From an uncultured Roseicyclus sp. (GTDB lineage: Bacteria > Pseudomonadota > Alphaproteobacteria > Rhodobacterales > Rhodobacteraceae): DNA of 64,000 nucleotides. The position numbers were made by a program, and so were the translations under genes. The stretch is taken from assembly GCA_947489665.1 (NCBI GenBank), contig CANLEH010000006.1:62001-126000 (forward strand), in the 5' to 3' direction. Below the pieces are notes generated by a model. The model was given only the letters and a program-made list of their open reading frames with translations. It made no database searches and was not told the origin of the DNA. Position 1 is the first letter of the stretch. Each line of letters begins with the position of its first letter. This document shows positions 25,874 through 35,986 of the stretch, in pieces.

Positions 25874-27265
25874 TTGAGCGGCATTCGTGACACTATTCTG
25901 CGCCGGATCACCCGGATCACGCCGCGCTATTTGCCGTTTGCCGATGTCGCCAGCGAAACGGCACCCTTGTCACGCTTGCTGCGCCTTTCTCTTTTTCAGG
26001 TTTCCGTGGGCATGGCCCTTGTTCTTCTGGTCGGTACGCTCAACCGCGTCATGATCGTCGAGCTTGGTGTGCCAGCCTCCCTTGTCGCGATCATGCTGGC
26101 CTTGCCGCTGATCTTTGCGCCGTTCCGTGCGCTCATCGGGTTCAAATCCGATCAACACCGATCCGCCCTTGGGTGGCGCCGTGTTCCTTACATCTGGAAG
26201 GGGACGATGCTGCAATTCGGTGGCTTCGCGATCATGCCCTTCGCGTTGCTCGTGCTGTCTGGCTACGACCAGGCCGCCGACGCCCCCTTGTGGATTGGCC
26301 GCGCTTCAGCCGCCCTGGCGTTTCTGCTGGTTGGGGCAGGGGTGCATACAGTGCAGACAGTTGGGCTCGCCCTCGCCACCGATCTTGTTCCTGTAGAAGA
26401 TCAGCCCAAGGTCGTGGGTCTGATGTATGTGATGCTTCTGGTCGGCATGATCCTCAGTGCGCTTGTGTTCGGCTATCTCCTGTCAGAATACACGCCGGGC
26501 CGTCTGGTTCAGGTTGTGCAAGGCGCCGCCGTCACCACCATCGCGCTCAACCTGCTGGCATTATGGAAACAGGAGCCGCGCGACCGCGCGCGCGCAGCCA
26601 ACCCGCCGCCGGTCGAGGCCTTCTCGGACGCATGGGCCGTTTTTTCAGCCCGCGAAGGGACGATGCGGCTGCTGATCGTGATCGCTCTTGGGACCATGGC
26701 CTACGGTATGGCCGAGGTCCTGCTGGAGCCCTATGGCGGTGAGGTCCTGTCGATGTCAGTCGCTATGACAACCCGCCTGACGGCTGTTCTTGCGGGCGGC
26801 GGCTTGATTGGCTTCTGGTTCGCCAGTCATGTGCTGCTGCGCGGGGCCGAGCCGTTGAATGTCGCAACCTTTGGGGCGGCCATCGGGGTGCCCGCCTTCA
26901 TCGCCATTGCCATCGCTGCACAGATGGGTGGCGTGGCCTTGTTCACTTTGGGCACGTTCATCTCGGGCGTCGGTGCGGGCCTGTTCGGCCACGGCACGCT
27001 GACGGCCACGATGCGCCGTGCGCCACGATCGCAAATTGGCCTCGCCCTGGGGGCCTGGGGCGCGGTGCAGGCGACCGCCGCGGGCATCGCCATTGCCGCC
27101 GGCGGCGTGATCCGCGACGTGATCCTTGCCCTGCCGGGAACCGCGCGTCCGGCCACGCCGTACATCCCGGTCTTCCTGCTTGAGGCTGTCTTCCTGGTGG
27201 CGGCTTTGTGCGTAATTTGGCGCCTACATGCACAGGCGCCTCGAAATTTGGGCGTTGAGCCCTAA
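25874..27265 (+). CDS. pucC: PucC, BCD-family major facilitator for LH2 assembly
   Basis: 463-residue, 12-helix membrane protein of the bacteriochlorophyll-delivery branch of the MFS, needed for LH2 assembly. Family blocks include LSLFQVSVGMALVLLVGTLN, MIVELGVPASLVA, PFRALIGFKSDQHRSALGWR and RVPYIWKGTMLQFGG. The start codon appears to be TTG at 25874 after GGGGCAG; an ATG start would remove part of the conserved N-terminus. Third gene of puc, separated from pucA by the hairpin. Confidence 0.92.
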   Translation: MSGIRDTILRRITRITPRYLPFADVASETAPLSRLLRLSLFQVSVGMALVLLVGTLNRVMIVELGVPASLVAIMLALPLIFAPFRALIGFKSDQHRSALGWRRVPYIWKGTMLQFGGFAIMPFALLVLSGYDQAADAPLWIGRASAALAFLLVGAGVHTVQTVGLALATDLVPVEDQPKVVGLMYVMLLVGMILSALVFGYLLSEYTPGRLVQVVQGAAVTTIALNLLALWKQEPRDRARAANPPPVEAFSDAWAVFSAREGTMRLLIVIALGTMAYGMAEVLLEPYGGEVLSMSVAMTTRLTAVLAGGGLIGFWFASHVLLRGAEPLNVATFGAAIGVPAFIAIAIAAQMGGVALFTLGTFISGVGAGLFGHGTLTATMRRAPRSQIGLALGAWGAVQATAAGIAIAAGGVIRDVILALPGTARPATPYIPVFLLEAVFLVAALCVIWRLHAQAPRNLGVEP

Positions 27266-27332
27266 CATAAGGATTTGGTAGTCTTGCCGACGCAGATTGC
27301 CACCGTCCGTTCAATTGGGGAGGCCCGATCAA

Positions 27333-27983
27333 ATGTCCACAATAGTCACCCGGCTCTATGAAGATCCGGCCCATGCCGACGCCGCTGTCGCAACGCTCAA
27401 AGCCGAGGGTTTCCCGGACGATTGCATGAGCATTGTGGAACAACGGTCGCGCAGGTCTGCCCAGGACATGATCGAAGAAGCGGGCGTGCCCACGGACACC
27501 GCACAGCAATACGCGCAGCATCTGACAGCAAATCGCGCCCTTCTGGTGGTTCGTGCGCCATTTACCCCCTTCGGCGCCGCGCGCCGCGCGATTGAGGTGG
27601 CAGACAGCTACCCCGCCTTCAATGCAGGCGTTGCAAACGAAAACATCAATATTCCGAATGAGCCTAACCCAGAGCTCTTCGTGTCGATCCTGCCGTCGCA
27701 CCGCCTGTTCCTGACGAACATGCTGGATGTGCGCAATGACCTGAAGCCGCGTGGCCTGTCGCGCGCCATTGGCATCCCGACCTTGTCGCAAAAGCCCAAA
27801 AAGCGGATGCGCCCGGCTGTGATTGATCAGCGATTTGGCGATTTCCTGTTCCCGTTGATCGCGCGCAACCGGATGATGTCGAGCAAGCATTTGGTCAACG
27901 GCTTCTTCGCCGCCTTCGCCCTGCCGCATATCTGGCGCCGCAAGCCAAAGGCCCGCGTGGGCAGTTGGCGTTACACGACCTGA
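27333..27983 (+). CDS. unknown protein downstream of pucC
   Basis: 216-residue protein I cannot assign. Residues 1-80 (STIVTRLYEDPAHADAAVAT, GFPDDCMSIVEQ, TANRALLVVRAPF) have the alternating pattern of a ferredoxin-like stress-protein domain (general-stress-17M/YflT type). The C-terminal half is basic and ends with LVNGFFAAFALPHIWRRK. The ATG at 27333 follows GGGGAGG. It lies 67 bases after pucC on the same strand and could be part of the puc transcript, hinting at a link to the photosynthetic membrane (inference). Its 3' end overlaps oxyR convergently by 13 bases. Confidence 0.75.
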   Translation: MSTIVTRLYEDPAHADAAVATLKAEGFPDDCMSIVEQRSRRSAQDMIEEAGVPTDTAQQYAQHLTANRALLVVRAPFTPFGAARRAIEVADSYPAFNAGVANENINIPNEPNPELFVSILPSHRLFLTNMLDVRNDLKPRGLSRAIGIPTLSQKPKKRMRPAVIDQRFGDFLFPLIARNRMMSSKHLVNGFFAAFALPHIWRRKPKARVGSWRYTT

Positions 27984-28864
27984 ACGGCCTCCCTCAGCAC
28001 GTCGGCCATCCCGTTGAGCTGATGGCCGAGCGGGCTGGTTTTGCGCCAGACCATTCCAACCGTTCGCTTCGGCTTGCGCCGCCCAAAGCGCGCGACTGAG
28101 ACGTCGGCTGAGGGTGTTTCGACGCCCACAGCCATTTCGGGGATGAGGGTCACTCCAATTCCGGCGCCCACCATCTGCACAAGTGTCGACAGGTTCGATC
28201 CATCCAACCCTTCACGGGGCAGGGGTGAGCGGATGTTGCAGAATTCGAGCGCCTGGTCGCGGAAGCAATGGCCTTCCTCCAGCAACAACAGGCGCATTTG
28301 GGCCAGTGTCTCTGCGTCGGGAACCGGCTTTTCGGCATCGGATGCGGGGCGGATCAGAACAAACTCCTCATCGTGCAGCGGCACCTCGGTCAGGCCGGGC
28401 TCAGAGACCGGCAGGGCCAGGACCGCACAATCCAACCGGCCCGCGCCCAGATCCTCGATCAATTTCGGGGTCAGCGTTTCGCGAATATGAAGGTCGATGT
28501 CAGGGTAGCGGTGGCTGAGGGCGCCGATGATCCGGGGCAGAAGGTAGGGCGCGATGGTGGGGATGATCCCGAGCCGCAACCGCCCCACAAGGCTGGTTTC
28601 AGCGGCGCGCGCAAGCTCAGCCAATTCATCCACGTCGCGCAGGATTTTGCGCGCGCGCTCCAGAAAGCGCTCCCCGAACCCGGTCAGGCGCACCGCTTTT
28701 CCGCCACGCTCAAATAGAGCGAGGCCGAAATTCTCCTCCAACTCCTTGATCTGCATGGAAAGCGCAGGCTGCGTCACAGCGCACGCATCTGCGGCGCGGC
28801 CAAAATGGCCGTGCTGCGCCAAAGCCTCGACATATCGCAACTGCTTGAGAGTGAGATTGTTCAT
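27971..28864 (-). CDS. oxyR: OxyR, hydrogen peroxide-sensing LysR regulator
   Basis: 297-residue LysR-type activator. Winged HTH at about 1-60 (TLKQLRYVEALAQHGHFGRA, CAVTQPALSMQIKELE), effector domain after 90. The peroxide-sensing pair is present as EGHCFRDQALEFC with C-x8-C spacing, as in the E. coli Cys199/Cys208 pair. Divergently transcribed from katG with a 134-base gap, the standard OxyR target arrangement. Regulates catalase-peroxidase under oxidative stress, which matters for a pigmented aerobe. Confidence 0.94.
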   Translation of the reverse strand: MNNLTLKQLRYVEALAQHGHFGRAADACAVTQPALSMQIKELEENFGLALFERGGKAVRLTGFGERFLERARKILRDVDELAELARAAETSLVGRLRLGIIPTIAPYLLPRIIGALSHRYPDIDLHIRETLTPKLIEDLGAGRLDCAVLALPVSEPGLTEVPLHDEEFVLIRPASDAEKPVPDAETLAQMRLLLLEEGHCFRDQALEFCNIRSPLPREGLDGSNLSTLVQMVGAGIGVTLIPEMAVGVETPSADVSVARFGRRKPKRTVGMVWRKTSPLGHQLNGMADVLREAVQVV

Positions 28865-31173
<2,309 letters not shown>

Positions 31174-31197
31174 AGTCGTTGATTTAAAAGAGTAGTT

Positions 31198-31228
31198 GGG
31201 TGCGTCGTTGAACCGGCGCGCCCTTTTT
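31198..31228 (+). terminator. terminator of katG
   Basis: GGGTGCG pairs with CGCGCCC (31198-31204, 31217-31223, one G-T pair) followed by TTTTT, 25 bases after the katG stop. Confidence 0.7.
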
Positions 31229-31264
31229 CGTTGGGGTGTTTCGCCGACTGCGTCGTCGACCAAT

Positions 31265-31377
31265 GCGAGGGGGAGACCCCCTCGCGCTCCCCCATGCGAA
31301 GAGGGGGGCGCCGCCCCCCAGACGGCTTTTCGGAGAAAAAGCCGCCATCCCCCCGGCATATTTTGAGAACAAAGAAG
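31265..31377 (+). repeat. interspersed intergenic repeat, copy A
   Basis: Three successive hairpins (GCGAGGGGG-AGA-CCCCCTCGC; GGGGGGCG/CGCCCCCC; GGCTTTT...AAAAAGCC) followed by the core CCCCCCGGCATATTTTGAG then AACAAAGAAG. The same hairpin-plus-core plan recurs at 33807, 41659 and 48039 and, reduced, at 38608. Confidence 0.75.
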
Positions 31378-31383
31378 GGCGGA

Positions 31384-31767
31384 TCAGGCGCGTTTGTCGC
31401 GGTGGTAGGTCAGCGCCATGCCAGCGATTTGCTGGAAGGCCCCTTCCGCGAAGGGGGCGCTTGCGGGAAGAAGGACCGCGCGGTTGTCGGAATAGGTGAA
31501 TTCTGTTGGAAAAAGAACGCGGTAGCGGGAGACGAGATCCGTTTGGCAATGCACAAAGAGAGCCGGGTTTTCTGCGGAAACCCCAAGGCGGAGCGTGGTA
31601 CCAGCGCGTTTGGCGGGGAGGTAGGCGGCTTGGCCCCATTTGAGGGTTTCGGTCAGCGGCGCGGTCCCAGTTGCCTTTGCTGCGGCAAAGATCAGCGCGC
31701 GCATGTGCAAGAGGCGCGGGCGGTGGGTTTCGGGGAGAGCTGCTTTGATTTCTGACGGAGCTGTCAT
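31384..31767 (-). CDS. DUF1801 (YdhG-like) family protein
   Basis: 127-residue cytoplasmic protein of the DUF1801/YdhG fold. Recognisable are the helical N-terminus, the LKWGQAAYLPAKRAGTTLRL core (family: ..WG.P.Y....) and the C-terminal VLLPASAPFAEGAF. No catalytic function is known for the family. It ends seven bases from repeat copy A, on the opposite strand, and has no obvious operon partner. Confidence 0.75.
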   Translation of the reverse strand: MTAPSEIKAALPETHRPRLLHMRALIFAAAKATGTAPLTETLKWGQAAYLPAKRAGTTLRLGVSAENPALFVHCQTDLVSRYRVLFPTEFTYSDNRAVLLPASAPFAEGAFQQIAGMALTYHRDKRA

Positions 31768-31834
31768 GGGAAAAGCCTAGCATATCCAATGGCTTGGTGC
31801 ATCCCACCCTCCTGACAGGGTCGTGTCAGCAGGC

Positions 31835-32131
31835 TTATACGTCTTGGCGCAGGAAGCGCGGGATGCAGGCCTCCAGACCCGCGGGCAGGACCAGCCAGGC
31901 CCCGGCCTCATAAAGCTGCGACGGCAGATTTTCCGTTTCGGATCGGAGGGTTAGCGAGATAGCGGAGCGACCTGTTATGGCGATGCCATCTGGCAGGGCG
32001 GTGATGAAGTCCGACGGGGGCAAGGGCACAAATGCCGCTGTAGCTTCACCGCCCAAACGCATCACGAGGGCGAGAATGGCGATCCAGCCGACAAGGACGA
32101 TCGGGATGGCTATGAGCACCCGCTTCAACAT
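31835..32131 (-). CDS. small single-span membrane protein, 98 aa
   Basis: Unknown function. It starts at ATG 32131 (MLKRVLIAIPIVLVGWIAIL) with one membrane segment or uncleaved signal at about 4-24, then a roughly 70-residue extracytoplasmic domain (SDFITALPDGIAITGRSAIS, GAWLVLPAGLEACIPRFL). The larger frame to 32230 would read through the repeated GTGACCAT elements and is less likely. It lies downstream of the 32246-33696 membrane-protein pair on the same strand, 114 bases away. Confidence 0.6.
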   Translation of the reverse strand: MLKRVLIAIPIVLVGWIAILALVMRLGGEATAAFVPLPPSDFITALPDGIAITGRSAISLTLRSETENLPSQLYEAGAWLVLPAGLEACIPRFLRQDV

Positions 32132-32200
32132 GTGACCATCTGGACGGAGATGTGACCATTTGGACGGGTTTTTGCGCGAAAAAGCGTCCAGATGGTCACA
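32131..32200. repeat. triple repeat TGTGACCAT(C/T)TGGACG, two direct and one inverted
   Basis: Copy 1 at 32131-32146, copy 2 at 32151-32166 (one mismatch, exactly 20 bases on) and an inverted copy CGTCCAGATGGTCACA at 32185-32200. Copies 2 and 3 can form a hairpin around GGTTTTTGCGCGAAAAA. Located between two minus-strand membrane-protein genes, abutting the start of the 98-aa gene. Confidence 0.75.
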
Positions 32201-32245
32201 GTTTTGCGGCAAGGTCCAAGATGCGACCAACAGAGAGGAGTTGGC

Positions 32246-33292
32246 TCAATAATCATGGATGTGTTCCAGCCGCAGTCCGGCAGAGTCCAGCCCGCGCAAT
32301 GCCTCGGCCAGTGAGGTGACGGGGATCAGAAACAGGTGCCGCGTGTCGCCATATCCCTGACGGTCGAGTGAGGCCAAGGCGCCTGGAACATCGGGTGTGT
32401 CGGAGATCGCCGTGAACATGATCTGATCATTGCCCGCCATATCGAGGAAGGTCGCGCCCTGATCGGCCCAATTGGCGAGGATGCCGGTCAGCTCGCGGTA
32501 GCGCGGGGTTTCGATTTCCACCCCGCCGGGCGCGTCGCGCAGGATCGTGACGCCTTCTACGGCTTCGATCTGCGCAGGCGTCAGACCGGTGACGACCATT
32601 TGCAGGGTCAGATCGTCGAAGCCCGTGGCGGCCACGGCTTGCGCGATAACATCGGCGTATGCTGCGCGGGTCAGGTGCTCAAAGCCCAGGGCAAAGGCGC
32701 GTTCCTGATCGCGAAAAGCGTCGGTTGCGGCGGCGTTCAGAGTGGCGGCGTCGCCCCGGAAATCGTAGCGGTACCATGGCACCTGCTGCAGGAAGGCGGC
32801 GTAATCGGCGGCTTGCAGGGCGGAAAGGTTGTCGAGCCGGGTCTGTTGCGGGCCACGGACCCAGGTGGCGGCGCGGCCAATCGTTTCCTCATAGAGGCCT
32901 TTCATCAGCATTTCGAACGTGAAGGAGACGCCGATGACATGGACAAGCTGCCGGGTGCCGCCGTCGATTTCACCCAGCTCACCGCTGGCGCGGGTGAGGG
33001 TACAGAGCGAGGACCAATAGCCCGCAATGGCGCGCAGATAGCCGAAATCATGCGGGTTGCCCTGATCAATGACGGTGGCGTAATCGTCATAGGCGTGGAC
33101 GATGTGCCATTCGGGATAGGTCAGAAGCGTGCGGATTTCGGGCCGGGTTTCTGACGAGAGCGGGGTGGCGGGCGCGGGCTCCCCCGAGGGGCGGCACATG
33201 GTTTCGACATAGAGCGAGGGGGCCGCCAGGGTCAGCACCAGCATCAGCAGAAGCTGTAGCGTGCGCTTGAGAAAGGTGGCGATAAAGCTCAT
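32246..33292 (-). CDS. hypothetical membrane-anchored protein, 348 aa
   Basis: Unrecognised family. An N-terminal membrane segment (TLQLLLMLVLTLAAPSLYV, about 10-30) is followed by a large extracytoplasmic or soluble part, including TYPEWHIVHAYDDYATVI at about 58-75 and VIGVSFTFEMLMKGLYEE. No catalytic motif that I can name. Its start overlaps the stop of the DUF4383-like gene as ATGA, so the two are coupled. Confidence 0.75.
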   Translation of the reverse strand: MSFIATFLKRTLQLLLMLVLTLAAPSLYVETMCRPSGEPAPATPLSSETRPEIRTLLTYPEWHIVHAYDDYATVIDQGNPHDFGYLRAIAGYWSSLCTLTRASGELGEIDGGTRQLVHVIGVSFTFEMLMKGLYEETIGRAATWVRGPQQTRLDNLSALQAADYAAFLQQVPWYRYDFRGDAATLNAAATDAFRDQERAFALGFEHLTRAAYADVIAQAVAATGFDDLTLQMVVTGLTPAQIEAVEGVTILRDAPGGVEIETPRYRELTGILANWADQGATFLDMAGNDQIMFTAISDTPDVPGALASLDRQGYGDTRHLFLIPVTSLAEALRGLDSAGLRLEHIHDY

Positions 33293-33696
33293 GTCTGGCG
33301 GCCTGCCATAAGGCCTGCGCCAAGGGCGATGGCGCCGAGACCAATATGGGGGGCATTGGCGGCGAGGCGGAGGAAGGTGAAGTCGGGCCCGAGGCTTTCA
33401 TTGGTGAAGATCGCGAAATCGAGGAAACCCCAGCCGGTGAAAATGCCGAAGATGCCGTCCGCGAGATAAGCCGCGCCGAAGATCAGCAGGAAGGTGCGGG
33501 CGGATCGGTTGGAGATGAGGCCCGCGAGGAAAGCCCAGATGGCGGACGCCAAATGCAGCGCATCGTCGAACGGGTCAAGCGCGAAGATGCCGAAGGCCAG
33601 GCCTTCATCATCGGTGAGGCCGGGGATGTAGTTGATCGCGGCGACGGCAAGCAGCACGGCGGCGTAGAGGAGGCAGAGGCGACGGATCAGGGACAT
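33289..33696 (-). CDS. DUF4383-like four-helix membrane protein
   Basis: 135-residue protein with four predicted membrane helices (LCLLYAAVLLAVAAINYIPG, LHLASAIWAFLAGLI, FLLIFGAAYLADGIFGIF, ANAPHIGLGAIALGAGLM). The layout, with the conserved HL.SA.....G pattern and GIFTG turn, is that of the DUF4383 family. The ATG at 33696 marks the start of this pattern; the open frame beyond it runs into repeat copy B. First gene of a two-gene unit with the 348-aa protein; function unknown. Confidence 0.7.
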   Translation of the reverse strand: MSLIRRLCLLYAAVLLAVAAINYIPGLTDDEGLAFGIFALDPFDDALHLASAIWAFLAGLISNRSARTFLLIFGAAYLADGIFGIFTGWGFLDFAIFTNESLGPDFTFLRLAANAPHIGLGAIALGAGLMAGRQT

Positions 33697-33806
33697 GTTG
33701 TGGAGCCTTTGCGGGTTTGGGGCCTTGGATGGTCTTTTCAAATGGAGCGGCGTGCGCCGCAAGTCTTTTGCCTCGTTGTCCGGCTTGCGCCGGCCTGCCT
33801 CCAAAA

Positions 33807-33883
33807 GGGGGCGCTGCCCCCTTCGCGACTTTTTCCGTGAAAAAAATCGCTGACCCCCGAGGTATTTTTGAAACAAGGAAGAC
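33807..33883 (+). repeat. interspersed intergenic repeat, copy B
   Basis: GGGGGCGCTGCCCCC hairpin, then a GCGA-TTTTT / AAAAA-TCGC stem, then the core CCCCCGAGGTATTTTTGAAA with CAAGGAAGAC. Located downstream of the FAD-oxidase gene and upstream of the DUF4383-like gene. Confidence 0.8.
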
Positions 33884-33916
33884 GTGCCTGCGCGGAGGGC
33901 CAAGGAGGGGGGCGGG

Positions 33917-35407
33917 TCAGAGTCTGGCCATATAGCTGTCCCAGAGGTTGTTGCGGAGGGTGAGGGTCGGGTCGATCTCGCGCTTGAGGGCGGCGAGGTC
34001 GGCTGCGCGGGGATAGGCGCGGGTGAATTGGCTTTGCGTCGCGTGGGGGCGGTAGGGCAGGTAGTAGCGGCCGCCGATGGCGATGATGCGGTCGATCAGG
34101 GACTGGGTCATGCGCTGATGGTCGGCCTCGGCGCGGGCGGTCATTTCCTGGGTGAAGGACATGACGGCGGCGATGGTGGGGGTGGGGGAGTGGGGCAGGT
34201 AGCTGTCGGTATCGGCGTCGACGAAGCGCAGCGTGACGTTGAGGAATTCCACGAAGGCGTCCGGGATCACGTCGCGGCAGGCCTCAAGGAAGCCGTCGAA
34301 GGCGTCGAAGGGGACAAAATATTCATGCAGGATGTCGACGCGGGTCGGGTCGCGGTCATCGAGGGTGATGATGGGTTCGTTCATGAGCGAATTGCGCGTG
34401 CTTTCGCCGGCGAAGCGGGGGCCGAGGGAGGTTTCGACCCACCAGCGCCAGTCTTTCATGCCTTCGCGGCCGACCTGGCCCCGGTAGAGGTACGAGGCGG
34501 CGTAGGACATCCAGCCGGACTCGGTGGCGGGGGGGATATCGGATTGGTTTTCGGTGGGAGAGTAGGTGATGAGGAGGGCCTCATCGAAGAGCGTCTCGCG
34601 CGTGACGTTGAGGCGACCGTAAGCCATGGGTTTGGTCGGGTCGTCGACGGCGGCCTGGAAGGCTGCGGGGAAATCGGCGGCGGGCATGGTCTCGAACGCT
34701 GTGGTGAGGCGCTGGTTGGGGACCATGTCGACGTCCATGTCGACGATGAGGCCGGTGAGGCCGTAGCCGCCCATCGCCATCTGGAAGAGTTGGGTGTTCT
34801 CCGTGCGCGACGCGGTGACGAACTCGCCCGAGGGCAGGACCATGCGGAGGTTGCGAACGGTGGCGCCCATGGGGCCGTAGGGGACGGGCCAGCCGTGGGC
34901 ACCGACGGAGAACGTGGCAGCGACGCCGAAATCGTGGTTGGACTGCATGACGGCGGGGGAAAAGCCGAGCGGGTCGAGGGCCGCGATCACGTCGCGCCAG
35001 CGCGCGCCGCCGTTGACGCGGTAGGTCTGGGCGGCGGTATCGGGCTCGATCCAGGCGTCGTCTACTGTGATCGCGTGGCCGTCGCGGGGAATGCTCTGTC
35101 CGCCCATGGAATGGCGGGCGGCGGAGACGCAGACGGGACGGTTTTCTGATTGGGCGGCAGCGAGTTCGGCGCGGAAGGCCTCGACCAGGGCATCGCCATG
35201 GGCGGCGGGGCGCTGGTGGATGTGGATGGGGGTGGCCATCAGTTCGGAGGCGTCGTTGAGGAAGAGCCCCTCTGGCGTGCTGCCGATGCGGTCGACGCCG
35301 TCCAGTTGCGACAATCCCGGCGCCCAGGCCCGGCCCGCGACGTAGCCGCCGGCGGCACCGGCCCCCAACAGCAAGGCACGGCGGGAGAGTGTTCCGGTGC
35401 GGGCCAT
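33917..35407 (-). CDS. Tat-exported FAD-binding oxidase (aldonolactone oxidase-like)
   Basis: 496-residue FAD_binding_4/D-arabinono-lactone-oxidase-type flavoenzyme. The N-terminus TLSRRALLLGAGAAGGYVAG is a Tat-type twin-Arg signal; FAD motif regions include VSAARHSMGGQSIPRDGHAI and FSVGAHGWPVPYGPMGATV; the C-terminal domain ends with YYLPYRPHATQSQF and HATQSQFTRAYP. The His in the ARHSMGGQ stretch is a candidate flavin contact. The start at 35407 follows GGAAGGAAA. It probably oxidises a sugar lactone or similar alcohol in the periplasm; substrate unknown. Confidence 0.83.
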   Translation of the reverse strand: MARTGTLSRRALLLGAGAAGGYVAGRAWAPGLSQLDGVDRIGSTPEGLFLNDASELMATPIHIHQRPAAHGDALVEAFRAELAAAQSENRPVCVSAARHSMGGQSIPRDGHAITVDDAWIEPDTAAQTYRVNGGARWRDVIAALDPLGFSPAVMQSNHDFGVAATFSVGAHGWPVPYGPMGATVRNLRMVLPSGEFVTASRTENTQLFQMAMGGYGLTGLIVDMDVDMVPNQRLTTAFETMPAADFPAAFQAAVDDPTKPMAYGRLNVTRETLFDEALLITYSPTENQSDIPPATESGWMSYAASYLYRGQVGREGMKDWRWWVETSLGPRFAGESTRNSLMNEPIITLDDRDPTRVDILHEYFVPFDAFDGFLEACRDVIPDAFVEFLNVTLRFVDADTDSYLPHSPTPTIAAVMSFTQEMTARAEADHQRMTQSLIDRIIAIGGRYYLPYRPHATQSQFTRAYPRAADLAALKREIDPTLTLRNNLWDSYMARL

Positions 35408-35539
35408 GGGATTTCCTTCCTTATCCTCGCGTGATCTGGGCGTCGGTTTGTGAACGACGTTCATTTATCTTATGCCGAGGTAATCACGAAGCAAGCATGG
35501 CAGAAGGTAAGGAAAACCGGAAGGGAGGCGGGGTTGCCC

Positions 35540-35917
35540 CTAAAGTTCGCCGGCCTCTTCCAGCACCCTGCGGGCGACGCGGAAGCATTCGAGCGCCATG
35601 GGCACGCCGCAATAGATGCCGACGACGTGGATGATGGCGCGGATCTCTTCCTTCGTCACACCGTTGTTGAGGGCGCCGCGGCAATGGATTTCCCATTCGT
35701 GCATGCGCCCCAAGGCACCGATCATCGACAGGTTCATCATCGAGCGGGTCTTGGGATCAATCGCCTCATCGCCCCAGCCAAAGCCCCAGCACCAGGCTGT
35801 CATGGCCTCCTGAAAGGGGCGGGTGAAGTCATCGGCGGCCTCCAGGTTCTTGTTCACATAGTCCGCGCCGAGCGTGCCGCGGCGTTGTTCGAGGCCCTTT
35901 TCAAAGAAATCGTCCAT
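35540..35917 (-). CDS. carboxymuconolactone decarboxylase (CMD/AhpD-like) family protein
   Basis: 125-residue helical protein of the CMD family, which includes 4-carboxymuconolactone decarboxylase and AhpD-type enzymes. The core MNLSMIGALGRMHEWEIHCR and GALNNGVTKEEIRAIIHVVG is typical of the decarboxylase branch, and the CxxC of AhpD is absent. Two adjacent ATGs occur (35920 and 35917); the second has the better distance from GGAGGA. The upstream neighbour is a BCCT transporter behind its own terminator, so it is a separate unit. Substrate uncertain as no other beta-ketoadipate genes are here. Confidence 0.82.
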   Translation of the reverse strand: MDDFFEKGLEQRRGTLGADYVNKNLEAADDFTRPFQEAMTAWCWGFGWGDEAIDPKTRSMMNLSMIGALGRMHEWEIHCRGALNNGVTKEEIRAIIHVVGIYCGVPMALECFRVARRVLEEAGEL

Positions 35918-35937
35918 CATTTCCTCCGTTGGACATG

Positions 35938-35966
35938 AAAACGGGCCGCGCGGTGGCGGCCCGTTT
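35938..35966 (-). terminator. terminator of the BCCT transporter gene (minus strand)
   Basis: AAACGGGCCGC / GCGGCCCGTTT stem of eleven pairs with a six-base loop; on the minus strand it ends in TTTT, 21 bases after the transporter stop. Confidence 0.85.
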
Positions 35967-35986
35967 CAGGTGGTCGAGATGAGGGC

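Noticed and set aside
31265-31377. CRISPR or transposon end
   Set aside because: Copies are single, widely dispersed, without regular spacing, terminal repeats or a transposase gene; they fit an intergenic repeat family.
33884-35149. 421-aa plus-strand frame rich in Gly, Val and Asp
   Set aside because: Antisense to the FAD oxidase gene; low-complexity translation without a ribosome site or recognisable domain.
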